A DNA stretch of 64,000 nucleotides from NCBI RefSeq assembly GCF_003602095.1, contig NZ_RAHH01000010.1:124001-188000 (forward strand), given 5' to 3'. Each line of letters starts with the position of its first letter. Position 1 is the stretch's first letter. The notes under the pieces were generated by a model. That model searched no databases. It saw only the letters and a program-made list of their open reading frames with translations, and had not been told where the DNA came from. Shown piece by piece: positions 1 through 9,035 of this stretch. The translations under genes and the position numbers were made by a program. This DNA is from Rahnella woolbedingensis. Its GTDB lineage: Bacteria > Pseudomonadota > Gammaproteobacteria > Enterobacterales > Enterobacteriaceae.

Positions 1-102
1 GGGCGCGACCCTGCGGTCGGTTCCAGCGTCATGATCACTGCACTGACCGACACCGGCGGATTCTTTATCTTCCTCGGCCTTGCCACCATTTTCCTGCTTT
101 GA
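1..102 (+). CDS. mgtE: MgtE-family magnesium transporter, C-terminal fragment
   Basis: The first 33 codons of the window are open in frame 1 and end at TGA. They encode a hydrophobic segment with the pattern [20 protein letters not shown] followed by a run of Phe, Leu and Ala. This matches the last transmembrane segment of MgtE Mg2+ channels, where the conserved DPA...T.TD stretch lines the ion pore in the inner membrane. The start, the cytoplasmic N domain and the CBS domains lie outside the window. The assignment rests on this short conserved end only, so another member of the same transporter family cannot be excluded. Confidence 0.75.
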   Translation, partial: GRDPAVGSSVMITALTDTGGFFIFLGLATIFLL

Positions 103-109
103 TCCCCGT

Positions 110-131
110 ATTCCGGCCATCCGGCCGGAAT
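110..131 (+). terminator. Hairpin after mgtE, possible terminator
   Basis: A perfect 9-bp inverted repeat (ATTCCGGCC / GGCCGGAAT) with a 4-base loop starts 8 bases after the mgtE stop. No clear T-run follows, so it may terminate weakly or simply protect the 3' end of the transcript. Confidence 0.5.
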
Positions 132-327
132 ATTCGTCAACTATTACAACGTAATGTAAAATTTATATTAATAATGAGTCACGCGTTCTTACGAGACTGA
201 TTGCGATACTGATTGTACCTGTCACCGTAAGTGCTCATGGTGACGCGTAAGTGATAAAAAAAACAGAAAAACGATCATCACTGCAACTGTTCTGGATCCA
301 AATTCCAGCCAGAAAAAGGTTTTCACC

Positions 328-2589
328 GTGGAAAAAAGCAAAGCACCCTCGATCTTAGTCAATCGGGCGAACTGGACATCTCACGTACTGTTAGGTATTT
401 CAGTCTGCCTGCTGGCGCTCGCCTGCATGAGCGTGATTCAGAAATCATCGAGTCTGGCGGGTTTGTGGCTACCGACAGCGCTGATGATCCCGGTGCTGTT
501 TCATCACCGCTACCGCGACTGGCTGCCTTTGCTGTGCGCCAGCGCCTTGGGTATTGCCGCCGCGAATACCGTTTTGGGCACGCCTTTCCTGCGCTATCTG
601 CCCTATCTGCTCAACAACCTTTTTGAGGCCTCGCTTTGCGCGGCTCTTTTGCGCCGGATGTTACCGGCGCAGGATCCTCTTTCCGGCCTCGGTTACTGGG
701 TCAGATTCCTGCTGATTGCAGTCATTTTCTGCCCGCTGGTCAGCTCATTTATCATGATGCTGTTTATCCTGCACGTTCATTCGCCGGTGGAACTGCAAAG
801 TCGTTTTGCCACCTGGTTCATGTCTGAGGCTGTCGCCATTCTGGCACTCACCCCGCTCGGGCTGATTTATCAACGCGGTTATTTCAGGAAAAACCTGACT
901 GCGAACCGTTTTTTCGGGTTACTTCTGACGCTTGTCATTACATTGGTTGCAGGTTTTCTGGCGCTCAAATGGCTGCCTTATACCTTCGCCTTTATCACCA
1001 TTCCGCTGTTATGGAGCGCCATCCGTTTACCCCGCGTCGAAGCGTTCATCATTTTTCTGTCGATGACGCTGATGATTGCTTTGCTACATACCAGCGGCAT
1101 TGTTTCCGTGCAGCCGCATACCGTCGTGCAAATTCCTCAGGGACTGATTTTCCTGCCGTTGCTGCTGATCCTGACTCCCGCAAACGCCATGGCGATGGCA
1201 ATGCACGCCCTGCGGGCAGAGAAATCGCATATCACGCAAAGCGAAAACCGCTTTCGCAACGCGATGGAATACTCAGCAATTGGCATGGCGCTGGTTTCCC
1301 CGCAGGGCAGACTGCTACAGGTGAATAAATCGCTGTGTAATTTGCTGGGGTATGAGGCGAACTACCTCACCACGCTGACCTTCCAGGAAATCACCTATCA
1401 GGACGATTTGGGTAAGGATCTGGCGTTGCTGGAACAGTTGCTCAATGATGAAATCCAGAACTACACCATGGAAAAACGCTACTTGTGCCGCAGCGGTGAA
1501 GTGATTTGGGTGTTACTGGCGGTGTCGCTGGTGCGCGATGAAGAACATAACCCGCTGTATTTCATTTCTCAGATTGAGGATATCAACGACCTCAAGCACA
1601 CCGAAGTGACCAATAAGCGTCTTTCGGAAGCGCTGCATGAAGAGAAAGAGCTGCTGCACATCACCCTCAACTCCATCAACGAAGCCGTGATTTCTACCGA
1701 CCGGAATATGAACATCACGTTCATGAATCCGGTGGCGGAGAAAATGACAGGATGGACGGAAGAACAGGCGCAGGGCCAGCCGGTGAACCGCATTGTGCTC
1801 ATCAGCAAGGGGCAGGATGGCCCGCTTATCGACAATCTGCTGCAATTTGATATCAATGAAAATCTTCACTCTTCCGTTGAGCGATCTCTGGTGCTGCACG
1901 GTCATCACACCGGCCTGTTTGATGTCCAGCTGGCGGTTTCCCCGCTGCGTACCCTGAAAGATGAGCCGATCGGCATCGTTTTGGTCATGCAGGACGTCAG
2001 CAGATCGCGCGAACTGATGCGCAGACTGAGCTACAGCGCGTCTCACGATTTACTGACCGGATTGTCCAACCGTGGCAGTTTCGAATCCAGCCTGAAAAAA
2101 GCACTGAATCTGATAGCCACTGCACATCAGTCGCACTGTCTGGCATTTATCGATCTGGATCGTTTTAAAGCGATTAATGACACCGCCGGGCACGCCGCCG
2201 GTGACGAACTGCTGCGCCAGATAAGTACGCTGATGCAGGAACACATCCGCAACAGCGACCGCCTCGCGCGGCTGGGCGGCGATGAATTTGCGCTGATTTT
2301 ATTCGATTGTCCGGCGGATCAGGGGTTGAGTACGCTTGCGAAACTGGTCAGTGAAATCAATCAGTTCGAGTTTATCTGGGAAGACAAAATCTACCGCATC
2401 GGTGCCAGCGCCGGATTAACGAAGATGAATGACCCCGATGTCAGCGGCAGCGAATATATGGCGCAGGCGGATAAGGCCTGTTATACCGCTAAAAACAACG
2501 GACGCGGACGGGTTTTCCGCTACGAGCCGGAACAGAAAACCGCCACCGTTCATACGGACGACAGCGTATTCCCGACCGGTAAGCACTAA
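328..2589 (+). CDS. MASE1-PAS-PAS-GGDEF diguanylate cyclase
   Basis: This 753-residue protein probably makes cyclic di-GMP from two GTP at the inner membrane. Residues about 15-300 are strongly hydrophobic, with eight or so membrane spans of the MASE1 sensor type. Two PAS domains follow (about 305-430 and 440-575), and the C-terminal GGDEF domain occupies about 580-740. The active-site GGDEF is at residues 650-654, and an RNSD motif lies exactly five residues before it. That is the RxxD inhibitory I-site, so an active, product-inhibited enzyme is expected. The start is GTG, preceded by an AAAAAGG ribosome-binding site. The architecture resembles the N-terminal part of E. coli DgcE but lacks its C-terminal EAL-like domain. 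The sensed signal is unknown. The gene converges on alkA with only 10 bases between the two stops. Confidence 0.88.
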   Translation: MEKSKAPSILVNRANWTSHVLLGISVCLLALACMSVIQKSSSLAGLWLPTALMIPVLFHHRYRDWLPLLCASALGIAAANTVLGTPFLRYLPYLLNNLFEASLCAALLRRMLPAQDPLSGLGYWVRFLLIAVIFCPLVSSFIMMLFILHVHSPVELQSRFATWFMSEAVAILALTPLGLIYQRGYFRKNLTANRFFGLLLTLVITLVAGFLALKWLPYTFAFITIPLLWSAIRLPRVEAFIIFLSMTLMIALLHTSGIVSVQPHTVVQIPQGLIFLPLLLILTPANAMAMAMHALRAEKSHITQSENRFRNAMEYSAIGMALVSPQGRLLQVNKSLCNLLGYEANYLTTLTFQEITYQDDLGKDLALLEQLLNDEIQNYTMEKRYLCRSGEVIWVLLAVSLVRDEEHNPLYFISQIEDINDLKHTEVTNKRLSEALHEEKELLHITLNSINEAVISTDRNMNITFMNPVAEKMTGWTEEQAQGQPVNRIVLISKGQDGPLIDNLLQFDINENLHSSVERSLVLHGHHTGLFDVQLAVSPLRTLKDEPIGIVLVMQDVSRSRELMRRLSYSASHDLLTGLSNRGSFESSLKKALNLIATAHQSHCLAFIDLDRFKAINDTAGHAAGDELLRQISTLMQEHIRNSDRLARLGGDEFALILFDCPADQGLSTLAKLVSEINQFEFIWEDKIYRIGASAGLTKMNDPDVSGSEYMAQADKACYTAKNNGRGRVFRYEPEQKTATVHTDDSVFPTGKH

Positions 2590-2599
2590 CCGGGGGCGA

Positions 2600-3463
2600 T
2601 TAAGGGGTATCTGGTTGCCAGTCGTTATTGAACCATAAATGCAGCGTGGCGTAGGTACGCCACGGTTTCCAGACTTCAGCATAGCGGGCGATTTTCCCCG
2701 GTGTCATGCCCGGAAAACGCTGCTTAATCAGATAATCCCCGCCGAGGAAAACATCCGGCGCGGACCATGCCCGCATCGCCACATAACTGGCTGTCCAGTT
2801 GCCAATCCCCGGCATCGCCAGCAATTGTCTGACGCCATCCTGCACATCGGTGATTTCATCAAGCGGTAACCGCCCTTCTTCTACAGCAAGTGCGATATTT
2901 ATCAGACACGCCGCGCGTTTGGCCTGCACACCGATACCGCGCAAATCGTCCACCGTTAATTTACCGACCGATGCCGGAGACGGGAACAGATGCGTCAGCG
3001 CCGGGAAAGGCGTTGTGACAGGTTCGCCCCATTTTTCGGTCAGCCGTGTCGCCAACGTCGCCGCCATTTTTACGCTTACCAGCTGCCCGAGAATTGCCCT
3101 GACCGTCAGCTCAAAACGATTGATACAGCCCGGCAGACGCAATCCCACCGCGTTTTCCGCCAGCACGCCTAAACCCTCAGCGATAAGCAGTGGCTGCGCG
3201 TCCAGATCCAGTAACCGCCGCACCTGCCTGGCTACAATATCCGCAACCGGCACCAGCGAGGGTGAAACCTCAAGTTCGACACTGTTAACGTCTTCAAGAG
3301 GCCGCAGCCGCAACCAACCGGTCAGCCGCACGCCGTGATGTATCACCGCCAGCGTCCGCTGATAATCCTCGCCGTCCTGCTGTTCCACACCCTGCAACGC
3401 ACGCGCGCCGAGAAAAGCCGTCATCCACTGCCAGTCATACGGGGGCTGATAGGTCAGAAGCAT
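2600..3463 (-). CDS. alkA: DNA-3-methyladenine glycosylase II (AlkA)
   Basis: AlkA removes 3-methyladenine and other alkylated bases from DNA, starting base-excision repair. The 287-residue product begins MLLTYQPPYDWQWM, matching the E. coli N-terminus, and has the helix-hairpin-helix stretch LLAMPGIGNWTASYVAMR. The catalytic aspartate lies in FLGGDYLIKQRFPG, and the WKPWR...LHLW ending is typical of the family. An upstream in-frame ATG at 3529 would place 22 extra residues inside the cysS terminator, so the start at 3463 is chosen. It is the second gene on the minus strand after cysS but is separated by a strong terminator, so it should have its own promoter. No obvious Ada box was found by eye. 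Confidence 0.93.
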   Translation of the reverse strand: MLLTYQPPYDWQWMTAFLGARALQGVEQQDGEDYQRTLAVIHHGVRLTGWLRLRPLEDVNSVELEVSPSLVPVADIVARQVRRLLDLDAQPLLIAEGLGVLAENAVGLRLPGCINRFELTVRAILGQLVSVKMAATLATRLTEKWGEPVTTPFPALTHLFPSPASVGKLTVDDLRGIGVQAKRAACLINIALAVEEGRLPLDEITDVQDGVRQLLAMPGIGNWTASYVAMRAWSAPDVFLGGDYLIKQRFPGMTPGKIARYAEVWKPWRTYATLHLWFNNDWQPDTP

Positions 3464-3486
3464 TTTAGTCACAGGACGGTCCTTAT

Positions 3487-3513
3487 AAAAAAGCCTCCCA
3501 AAAGGAGGCTTTA
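3487..3513 (-). terminator. Rho-independent terminator of cysS
   Basis: On the minus strand an 8-bp GC-rich stem (AAGCCTCC / GGAGGCTT) with a five-base loop is followed by a run of six T. It lies about 40 bases after the cysS stop and ends the transcript before alkA. Confidence 0.85.
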
Positions 3514-3550
3514 GATTTCGCATCTCCAAAAAACTGGAGTTTAAAGGAGA

Positions 3551-4942
3551 TTATTTACGGCGCCAGGTCGTTCCGTTTGCGCCGTCTTCTAAGACGATAC
3601 CCATTTCATTGAGACGGTCGCGCGCCTTGTCCGCCATGCCCCAGTCCTTGCTGGCACGGGCATCGTTACGCTGTTTGATCAGCGCTTCGATTTCGGCCAC
3701 TTCATCGTCGTTATCTGCCTGCGCACCGGATTTCAGGAACTGCTCCGGATCCTGCGCCAGCAGGCCCAGCACGCCCGCCAGCTGACGCAGTTCCGCTGCC
3801 AGTCCGTTCGCGGCAGATAAGTCTTCCGCTTTCAGGCGGTTGATGTCGCGCGCCATATCGAACAGCACGGAATAGGCTTCCGGCGTGTTGAAATCGTCGT
3901 CCATTGCGGCACAAAAACGTGCCACGAACGCTTCACCACCGGCTGGCGTTGCACTGGCATCAGTACCGCGCAGCGCGGTATACAGACGTTCCATCGAGGT
4001 ACGCGCCAGCTTAAGATTATCTTCGCTGTAGTTCAGCTGGCTGCGGTAATGGCCAGACATCAGGAAGTAACGCACGCTTTCCGCATCGTAATATTTCAGC
4101 ACATCGCGCACGGTAAAGAAGTTATCCAGTGATTTGGACATCTTTTCGCGGTCGATCATCACCATGCCGGAGTGCATCCAGGTGTTCACATACGGACCGT
4201 CATGGGCGCAGGTGGACTGAGCAATTTCGTTTTCGTGGTGCGGGAACATCAGGTCAGAACCGCCACCGTGAATGTCGAAATGTGCGCCGAGCTGTTTGCA
4301 GTTCATCGCCGAACATTCAATATGCCAGCCGGGACGGCCTTCGCCCCACGGCGAGGTCCAGCTCGGTTCGCCCGGCTTGGACATTTTCCACAGCACGAAG
4401 TCCATCGGATTACGTTTCACGTTAGCTTCGACTTCGACGCGTGCCCCTGCCTGCAACTGATCCAGATCCTGACGGGACAACACGCCGTAATCCGCATCAC
4501 TTTCCACCCAGAACATCACATCGCCGTTTGAGGCGACATACGCGTGGTCGCGGTCAATCAGCTTCTGCACGATATCGATGATTTCATGAATATGCCCGGT
4601 CGCGCGCGGCTCAGAATCCGGCGGCAGGATGTTCAGTGCAGCAAAATCCGCATGCATTTCTGCGATCATTCGATCGGTTAATGCCATGAAGGTTTCGCCA
4701 TTTTCAGCGGCACGTTTAATGATTTTATCGTCGATATCGGTGATGTTACGCACATACTTCAGGTCATAACCGACGTAACGCAGGTAACGCGATACCACGT
4801 CGAAAGACACAAAGGTGCGACCGTGGCCGATATGACACAGGTCGTAAACAGTGATCCCACACACGTACATCCCGACTTTACCGGCATGAATTGGCTTGAA
4901 TTCCTCTTTTTGGCGACTCAGGGTATTAAAAATCTTCAGCAT
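3551..4942 (-). CDS. cysS: Cysteine--tRNA ligase
   Basis: CysS charges tRNA-Cys with cysteine in the cytoplasm. The 463-residue product is collinear with the E. coli enzyme (461). It has the class I HIGH signature at residues 37-40 and KMSKS near 266. Zinc ligands are visible: Cys28, a Cys in the [10 protein letters not shown] stretch and His/Glu in FPHHENE. The longest open frame runs 29 codons further upstream, but that extension is not family-like, so the ATG opening [15 protein letters not shown] is used. It is transcribed divergently from ppiB, as in E. coli. Confidence 0.97.
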   Translation of the reverse strand: MLKIFNTLSRQKEEFKPIHAGKVGMYVCGITVYDLCHIGHGRTFVSFDVVSRYLRYVGYDLKYVRNITDIDDKIIKRAAENGETFMALTDRMIAEMHADFAALNILPPDSEPRATGHIHEIIDIVQKLIDRDHAYVASNGDVMFWVESDADYGVLSRQDLDQLQAGARVEVEANVKRNPMDFVLWKMSKPGEPSWTSPWGEGRPGWHIECSAMNCKQLGAHFDIHGGGSDLMFPHHENEIAQSTCAHDGPYVNTWMHSGMVMIDREKMSKSLDNFFTVRDVLKYYDAESVRYFLMSGHYRSQLNYSEDNLKLARTSMERLYTALRGTDASATPAGGEAFVARFCAAMDDDFNTPEAYSVLFDMARDINRLKAEDLSAANGLAAELRQLAGVLGLLAQDPEQFLKSGAQADNDDEVAEIEALIKQRNDARASKDWGMADKARDRLNEMGIVLEDGANGTTWRRK

Positions 4943-5079
4943 CAGGCTATTCCGTGTGTTGGGCGTAGAAAATGACGTTGGCGCATTTAAGCGACACTCA
5001 CGGCCATAATATAACGAAAATGATTTCACCGAAACGGCATAAGGCCGCCGGACGGGCTTTAGTGGTCACAAACGCGCTG

Positions 5080-5109
5080 CTGACGGCAACTTTTGAGTTA
5101 TGGTATAAG
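5080..5109 (+). promoter_or_regulatory. Candidate sigma-70 promoter for ppiB
   Basis: CTGACG (5080-5085) and TATAAG (5104-5109) are separated by 18 bases, with a TGG just before the -10 box. It lies about 60 bases upstream of the ppiB start. Read by eye only. Confidence 0.45.
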
Positions 5110-5169
5110 TAAAGGCTATAGTAGCCGCTCTGACACAGAGCACACACCAACATTAGCAGGATGATAAAT

Positions 5170-5664
5170 ATGGTCACTTTCCACACCAACCACGGCGACA
5201 TTGTCATTAAAACTTTCGCTGACAAAGCGCCAGCCACGGTTGAAAACTTCCTGAACTATTGCCGTAAAGGTTTCTACGATAATACAATTTTCCACCGTGT
5301 TATTAACGGCTTCATGATTCAGGGCGGCGGTTTCGAGCCAGGCATGAACCAGAAAAACACCGATGCACAGATCCAAAACGAAGCAGACAACGGCCTGAAA
5401 AACACCAAAGGCACGCTGGCGATGGCGCGTACCAACGATCCACACTCTGCTACTGCACAGTTCTTCATCAACGTCACTGACAACGATTTCCTGAACCACA
5501 GCGGCAAAAATGCGCAAGGTTGGGGTTACTGCGTATTCGCAGAAGTGGTTGAAGGTCAGGACGTGGTTGACGCAATCAAAGCCGTCAAAACTGGCCGCAG
5601 CGGTATGCACCAGGACGTTCCAAAAGAAGATGTTGTGATCAAAAGCGTTACAGTCAGCGAATAA
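5170..5664 (+). CDS. ppiB: Peptidyl-prolyl cis-trans isomerase B (cyclophilin)
   Basis: PpiB is a cytoplasmic cyclophilin that speeds proline isomerisation during folding. The 164-residue protein matches E. coli PpiB closely. It shows the cyclophilin active-site blocks [18 protein letters not shown], and TAQFFINV, and ends [13 protein letters not shown]. There is no signal peptide, which separates it from periplasmic PpiA. The start is taken as the ATG at 5170, nine bases after an AGGA motif; the ATG at 5161 overlaps that motif and is unlikely. lpxH begins 11 bases downstream, so the two are probably cotranscribed. Confidence 0.97.
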   Translation: MVTFHTNHGDIVIKTFADKAPATVENFLNYCRKGFYDNTIFHRVINGFMIQGGGFEPGMNQKNTDAQIQNEADNGLKNTKGTLAMARTNDPHSATAQFFINVTDNDFLNHSGKNAQGWGYCVFAEVVEGQDVVDAIKAVKTGRSGMHQDVPKEDVVIKSVTVSE

Positions 5665-5675
5665 TCAACGTCGGG

Positions 5676-6398
5676 ATGACCACGTTTTTTATCGCAGATA
5701 TTCATCTTTGCGCACAGGAACCGGCAATCACTGCCGGTTTTCTGCGTTTTTTGCGTGAAGATGCGCCGCAGGCCGATGCCCTGTACATTCTCGGCGACCT
5801 GTTCGAAGCCTGGATTGGCGACGATGACCCGCAACCGCTTCACACCGAAATCTCCGCCGCGCTGAATCATTTGCATCAGCAAGGCGTTCCTTGCTTTTTC
5901 ATTCACGGCAACCGCGATTTTTTGCTCGGCAGACGTTTTGCCCGCGACAGCCTGATGACGCTGCTGCCGGAGAAAAAAGTACTGGAGCTGTATGGCCGCC
6001 GCGTGTTGATCCTGCACGGTGACACGCTGTGTACCGACGATGTTGCTTATCAAAACTTCCGCAAAAAAGTCCACAATCCGTTTATCCAGAAACTGTTCCT
6101 GATACTGCCGCTGAAATGGCGACTGGGCATTGCCGCCAGAATGCGCGCCAACAGCAAGGCGTCTAATCAGGGAAAATCACTGGAAATCATGGATGTGAAC
6201 CCGCAGGCGGTGGTCAGCGAAATGCAGGCGGCAGGCGTCGAGTGGATGATCCACGGTCACACCCATCGCCCGGCGATCCACGATGTGCCGCTGGAGAACA
6301 AAACCGGCCACCGCGTGGTACTCGGCGCATGGCACGAAGAAGGCTCGATGGTGAAAGTCACCGCCGATGACGTCGAACTGATCAGCTTCCCGTTTTAA
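5676..6398 (+). CDS. lpxH: UDP-2,3-diacylglucosamine diphosphatase
   Basis: LpxH hydrolyses UDP-2,3-diacylglucosamine to lipid X in the lipid A pathway, at the cytoplasmic face of the inner membrane. The 240-residue protein has all the calcineurin-like metallophosphatase motifs: DIH at residues 8-10, [11 protein letters not shown] near 40, GNRDF near 79, HGDTLCTDD near 114 and HGHTHRP near 195. Length and motif order match the family. It follows ppiB closely, as in E. coli. Downstream comes an ERIC element and then the convergent miaE. Confidence 0.97.
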   Translation: MTTFFIADIHLCAQEPAITAGFLRFLREDAPQADALYILGDLFEAWIGDDDPQPLHTEISAALNHLHQQGVPCFFIHGNRDFLLGRRFARDSLMTLLPEKKVLELYGRRVLILHGDTLCTDDVAYQNFRKKVHNPFIQKLFLILPLKWRLGIAARMRANSKASNQGKSLEIMDVNPQAVVSEMQAAGVEWMIHGHTHRPAIHDVPLENKTGHRVVLGAWHEEGSMVKVTADDVELISFPF

Positions 6399-6411
6399 GC
6401 CATCTCAAAAT

Positions 6412-6534
6412 TACCCGAAATAATTTGAGTTTCTGGAAGGCGACAAGCTCATGAATCCCTGGGAGCATAGCTGACTAAGTGACCGGGGTGAATGAGCGCA
6501 GTCAACGCATCAGCAGCTCGAAGTATGAAGGGTA
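6412..6534. repeat. ERIC (intergenic repeat unit) element
   Basis: This 123-base palindromic element starts TACCC and ends GGGTA. Its centre carries the two conserved ERIC blocks: ATGAATCCCTGGGAGC and AAGTGACCGGGGTGAATGAG, the regions targeted by the classic ERIC1R and ERIC2 primers. The central arms CCCTGG (6457-6462) and CCGGGG (6483-6488) still pair, although both differ from the usual CCCCAG/CTGGGG. It lies between the convergent lpxH and miaE genes and runs 25 bases into the miaE reading frame. Confidence 0.9.
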
Positions 6535-7142
6535 ACGGGTACACCGCTGTGGAAGCGGAACTGCTCATCCGGCGTTAAAATCAGTTCCGCTTCGATTCTG
6601 CCAAACTCCTCTACCCGCTCACTGATGTCCGTTCCGGCATACTGTTCGGCCAGCGCCAGATAATCGGCAAAATGCCGTGATTCCGAGCGCAGCAGCGAGG
6701 TGTAAAAGCGCGACAAGGTTTCATCAAGATGCGGTGCAATCTTGGCAAAACGCTCGCACGAACGTGCTTCGATATACGCCCCGATAATCAGCCGGTCGAC
6801 CAGAATATTCAGATCGTCGTGATGACGGGTATGCTTGATCATACCGCTGGCGTAGCGCGACGGTGAAAGCTGGGTATAAGTGATATTGCGTTTTTGCATG
6901 ATTTCCACCACCTGCTCAAAGTGGTGAAGCTCTTCGCGAGCCAGACGCGCCGCACAAAACAGCAGCTCGGTCCGATCCAGATATTTCGTCATCAGGCTCA
7001 TCGCCGTCGCCGCCGCTTTCTTTTCACAGTTCGCGTGGTCAATCAGCATGACCGTCTGATTTTCCAGCGCCACATCCACCCAAAGAGCGGGCGTTTCACA
7101 GTGAAGAAAATCATAAGTCGGTGCCAGTAAAGCCTGCGTCAT
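6510..7142 (-). CDS. miaE: tRNA 2-methylthio-N6-isopentenyladenosine-37 hydroxylase
   Basis: MiaE is a diiron enzyme that hydroxylates the isopentenyl group of ms2i6A37 in tRNAs reading UNN codons. The 210-residue protein has the carboxylate-bridged diiron ligands in EELHHF (near residue 77) and ESRHFADYL, plus the family stretch GAYIEARSCERFA and the ending ILTPDEQFRFHSGVP. E. coli lacks the gene; Salmonella and Yersiniaceae have it. After the conserved HSGVP, the last residues (TLHTSSC) and the stop codon are encoded by the ERIC element, so the original C-terminus has been replaced by repeat sequence. It is transcribed divergently from purE. Confidence 0.92.
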   Translation of the reverse strand: MTQALLAPTYDFLHCETPALWVDVALENQTVMLIDHANCEKKAAATAMSLMTKYLDRTELLFCAARLAREELHHFEQVVEIMQKRNITYTQLSPSRYASGMIKHTRHHDDLNILVDRLIIGAYIEARSCERFAKIAPHLDETLSRFYTSLLRSESRHFADYLALAEQYAGTDISERVEEFGRIEAELILTPDEQFRFHSGVPVTLHTSSC

Positions 7143-7237
7143 AAATCATTTTCCAATCAAATTTGTTATTAATATATTGGCTCGGATTATACAAATCTGC
7201 GGCAAACTTCTCATCAAAAATGCGCCGTTTTCCGGCG

Positions 7238-7253
7238 ACGCAACCGTTTTCCT
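7238..7253 (+). promoter_or_regulatory. PurR operator of purEK
   Basis: ACGCAACCGTTTTCCT lies 70 bases upstream of the purE start. It is a good match to the PurR consensus ACGCAAACGTTTGCGT and, as I recall it, is the same as the E. coli purE operator. Repression by PurR with hypoxanthine or guanine is expected. Confidence 0.85.
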
Positions 7254-7322
7254 CCCTCGCGGAGCATGCTATCATTTGCGCCCTCGCAGTTTCTATTTCC
7301 GAACCACAGGAGCTTTACAGAC

Positions 7323-7832
7323 ATGTCATCCAACGTTACCCCGGCAAAAATCGCCATCGTTATGGGGTCTAAAAGTGACTGGGCGACCATGCAGTTCGCC
7401 GCCGAAGTCCTCACAACGCTGAATATTCCTTTCCATGTCGATATCGTCTCCGCTCACCGTACGCCGGACAAATTGTTCACTTTCGCTGAGCAGGCGTCGG
7501 CCAATGGTTTTGATGTGATCATCGCAGGCGCAGGCGGCGCGGCACATCTTCCGGGCATGCTGGCGGCGAAAACGCTGGTGCCGGTGCTCGGTGTTCCGGT
7601 GCAAAGTGCAGCCCTGAGTGGCATCGACAGCCTGTATTCCATCGTACAAATGCCGCGCGGTATTCCGGTTGGTACGCTGGCGATTGGTAAAGCCGGTGCC
7701 GCCAACGCCGCCTTACTGGCCGCACAAATTCTGGCGCTGCACGATGCTGAGATTGCTAAAAATCTGGCTGCATGGCGCACAGCGCAAACTGACGAAGTAC
7801 TGAATAATCCCGATCCGCGGGAGGAAGCATGA
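7323..7832 (+). CDS. purE: 5-(carboxyamino)imidazole ribonucleotide mutase
   Basis: PurE converts N5-CAIR to CAIR in de novo purine synthesis. The 169-residue protein carries the class I signature: VMGSKSDW near the N-terminus, VSAHRTPDK with the catalytic His, and the glycine-rich [12 protein letters not shown] loop. An in-frame ATG exists 57 bases upstream, but the ATG at 7323 has an AGGAG site at the right distance and gives the usual family start. The stop overlaps the purK start by four bases (ATGA), so the two are translationally coupled. A PurR box lies upstream. Confidence 0.97.
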   Translation: MSSNVTPAKIAIVMGSKSDWATMQFAAEVLTTLNIPFHVDIVSAHRTPDKLFTFAEQASANGFDVIIAGAGGAAHLPGMLAAKTLVPVLGVPVQSAALSGIDSLYSIVQMPRGIPVGTLAIGKAGAANAALLAAQILALHDAEIAKNLAAWRTAQTDEVLNNPDPREEA

Positions 7833-8893
7833 AGCCGGTTTGCGTACTCGGAAACGGCCAGTTAGGCAGAATGCTGCGCCAGGCCGGTGAACCGCTGGGC
7901 ATCGCCGTTTATCCCGTCGGGCTTGATGCCGAACCGGAAGCCGTGCCGTATCAGCAAAGCGTCATCACCGCTGAAATCGAACGCTGGCCGCAAACCGCGC
8001 TGACCCGCGAACTGGCGACACACAAAGCGTTTGTTAACCGTGAAATCTTCCCGCGTCTGGCCGACCGCCTGACGCAAAAACAGCTGCTCGACCAGCTCGG
8101 ACTGGCAACTGCGCCATGGCAACTGCTGGCTAATGCTGCAGAATGGCCGCAGGTATTTTCAGAGATTGGCGAACTGGCGATTGTGAAACGCCGCGTCGGC
8201 GGTTACGACGGCCGCGGTCAGTGGCGATTACGTTCCGGCGAAGAAAATACGCTGCCGCAGGATTGCTATGGCGAGTGCATCGTTGAGCAGGGTATCAACT
8301 TTTCCGGCGAAGTCTCGCTGGTGGGTGCGCGCGGACATGACGGGAAAACCGTGTTTTATCCGCTGACCCACAATCTGCATCAGGACGGCATTCTGCGCAC
8401 CAGCGTGGCACTGCCGCAACCGGATGCCGCCCTGCAACAGCAGGCGGAAAGTATGTTGTCAGCCATCCTCAACGAACTGAATTATGTCGGCGTGATGGCG
8501 ATGGAATGTTTTGTGGTCAGCGAAGGTTTGCTGATAAACGAGCTGGCTCCGCGTGTTCACAACAGCGGACACTGGACGCAAAACGGCGCATCCTACAGCC
8601 AGTTTGAAATGCACCTGCGCGCCATTCTCGGCCTGCCGCTGCCAAAACCGGTAGTCAGTACGCCTTCAGTGATGGTGAACCTGATTGGCACCGATGTGTC
8701 AGAACAGTGGCTGAGCCTGCCGCTGGTCAATCTGCACTGGTATGAGAAAGAAGTGCGTCCGGGTCGTAAAGTCGGACACCTGAATCTCAACGACGCCAGT
8801 GCCAGCCTGCTGAAAGAAAACCTGAATGCACTGATCCCGATGCTGCCGGCAGAATACGCCAGCGGTATTGAATGGGCGGTTAAAAAGCTTTGA
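7829..8893 (+). CDS. purK: 5-(carboxyamino)imidazole ribonucleotide synthase
   Basis: PurK uses ATP and bicarbonate to carboxylate AIR to N5-CAIR, the step before PurE. The 354-residue protein is an ATP-grasp enzyme. It begins [16 protein letters not shown] (Rossmann-like N domain), has the ATP-binding stretch [14 protein letters not shown] near 115-130, and the catalytic [13 protein letters not shown] loop near 235-248. Length matches E. coli PurK (355). The ATG overlaps the purE stop. A long inverted repeat follows the stop and could terminate the operon. Confidence 0.97.
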   Translation: MKPVCVLGNGQLGRMLRQAGEPLGIAVYPVGLDAEPEAVPYQQSVITAEIERWPQTALTRELATHKAFVNREIFPRLADRLTQKQLLDQLGLATAPWQLLANAAEWPQVFSEIGELAIVKRRVGGYDGRGQWRLRSGEENTLPQDCYGECIVEQGINFSGEVSLVGARGHDGKTVFYPLTHNLHQDGILRTSVALPQPDAALQQQAESMLSAILNELNYVGVMAMECFVVSEGLLINELAPRVHNSGHWTQNGASYSQFEMHLRAILGLPLPKPVVSTPSVMVNLIGTDVSEQWLSLPLVNLHWYEKEVRPGRKVGHLNLNDASASLLKENLNALIPMLPAEYASGIEWAVKKL

Positions 8894-8900
8894 TTTTCAA

Positions 8901-9029
8901 GCTCCTCCCCTGCGAAGGGGAGGGTTGGGGTGGGGTATTAAGGTCAAAATCTCATAGTTAAAGTGTGCTTTGACAAACAGTTAGCCATTAAAACCCCCTC
9001 CCTGCCTCCCCCTTCGCAGGGGGAGGAGC
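8901..9029. repeat. Intergenic element with long GC-rich inverted repeats
   Basis: Two 36-37 base arms (8901-8936 and 8993-9029) are imperfect inverted copies of each other, each beginning GCTCCTCCCC at its outer end and carrying TGCGAAGGGG. They flank 56 AT-richer bases. The element fills the gap between the convergent purK and ybbP genes. The shape is that of a small non-coding repeat element, probably non-autonomous and dispersed, and as RNA it would fold into a long hairpin able to end both transcripts. Confidence 0.75.
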
Positions 9030-9035
9030 AAACCA

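Noticed and set aside
3464..3529. Longer alkA start at 3529.
   Set aside because: It would translate the cysS terminator hairpin and adds 22 residues not found in the family.
3523..3539. A second small hairpin (CTCCA / TGGAG) after cysS.
   Set aside because: Short stem without a T-run on the minus strand; the next hairpin is the real terminator.
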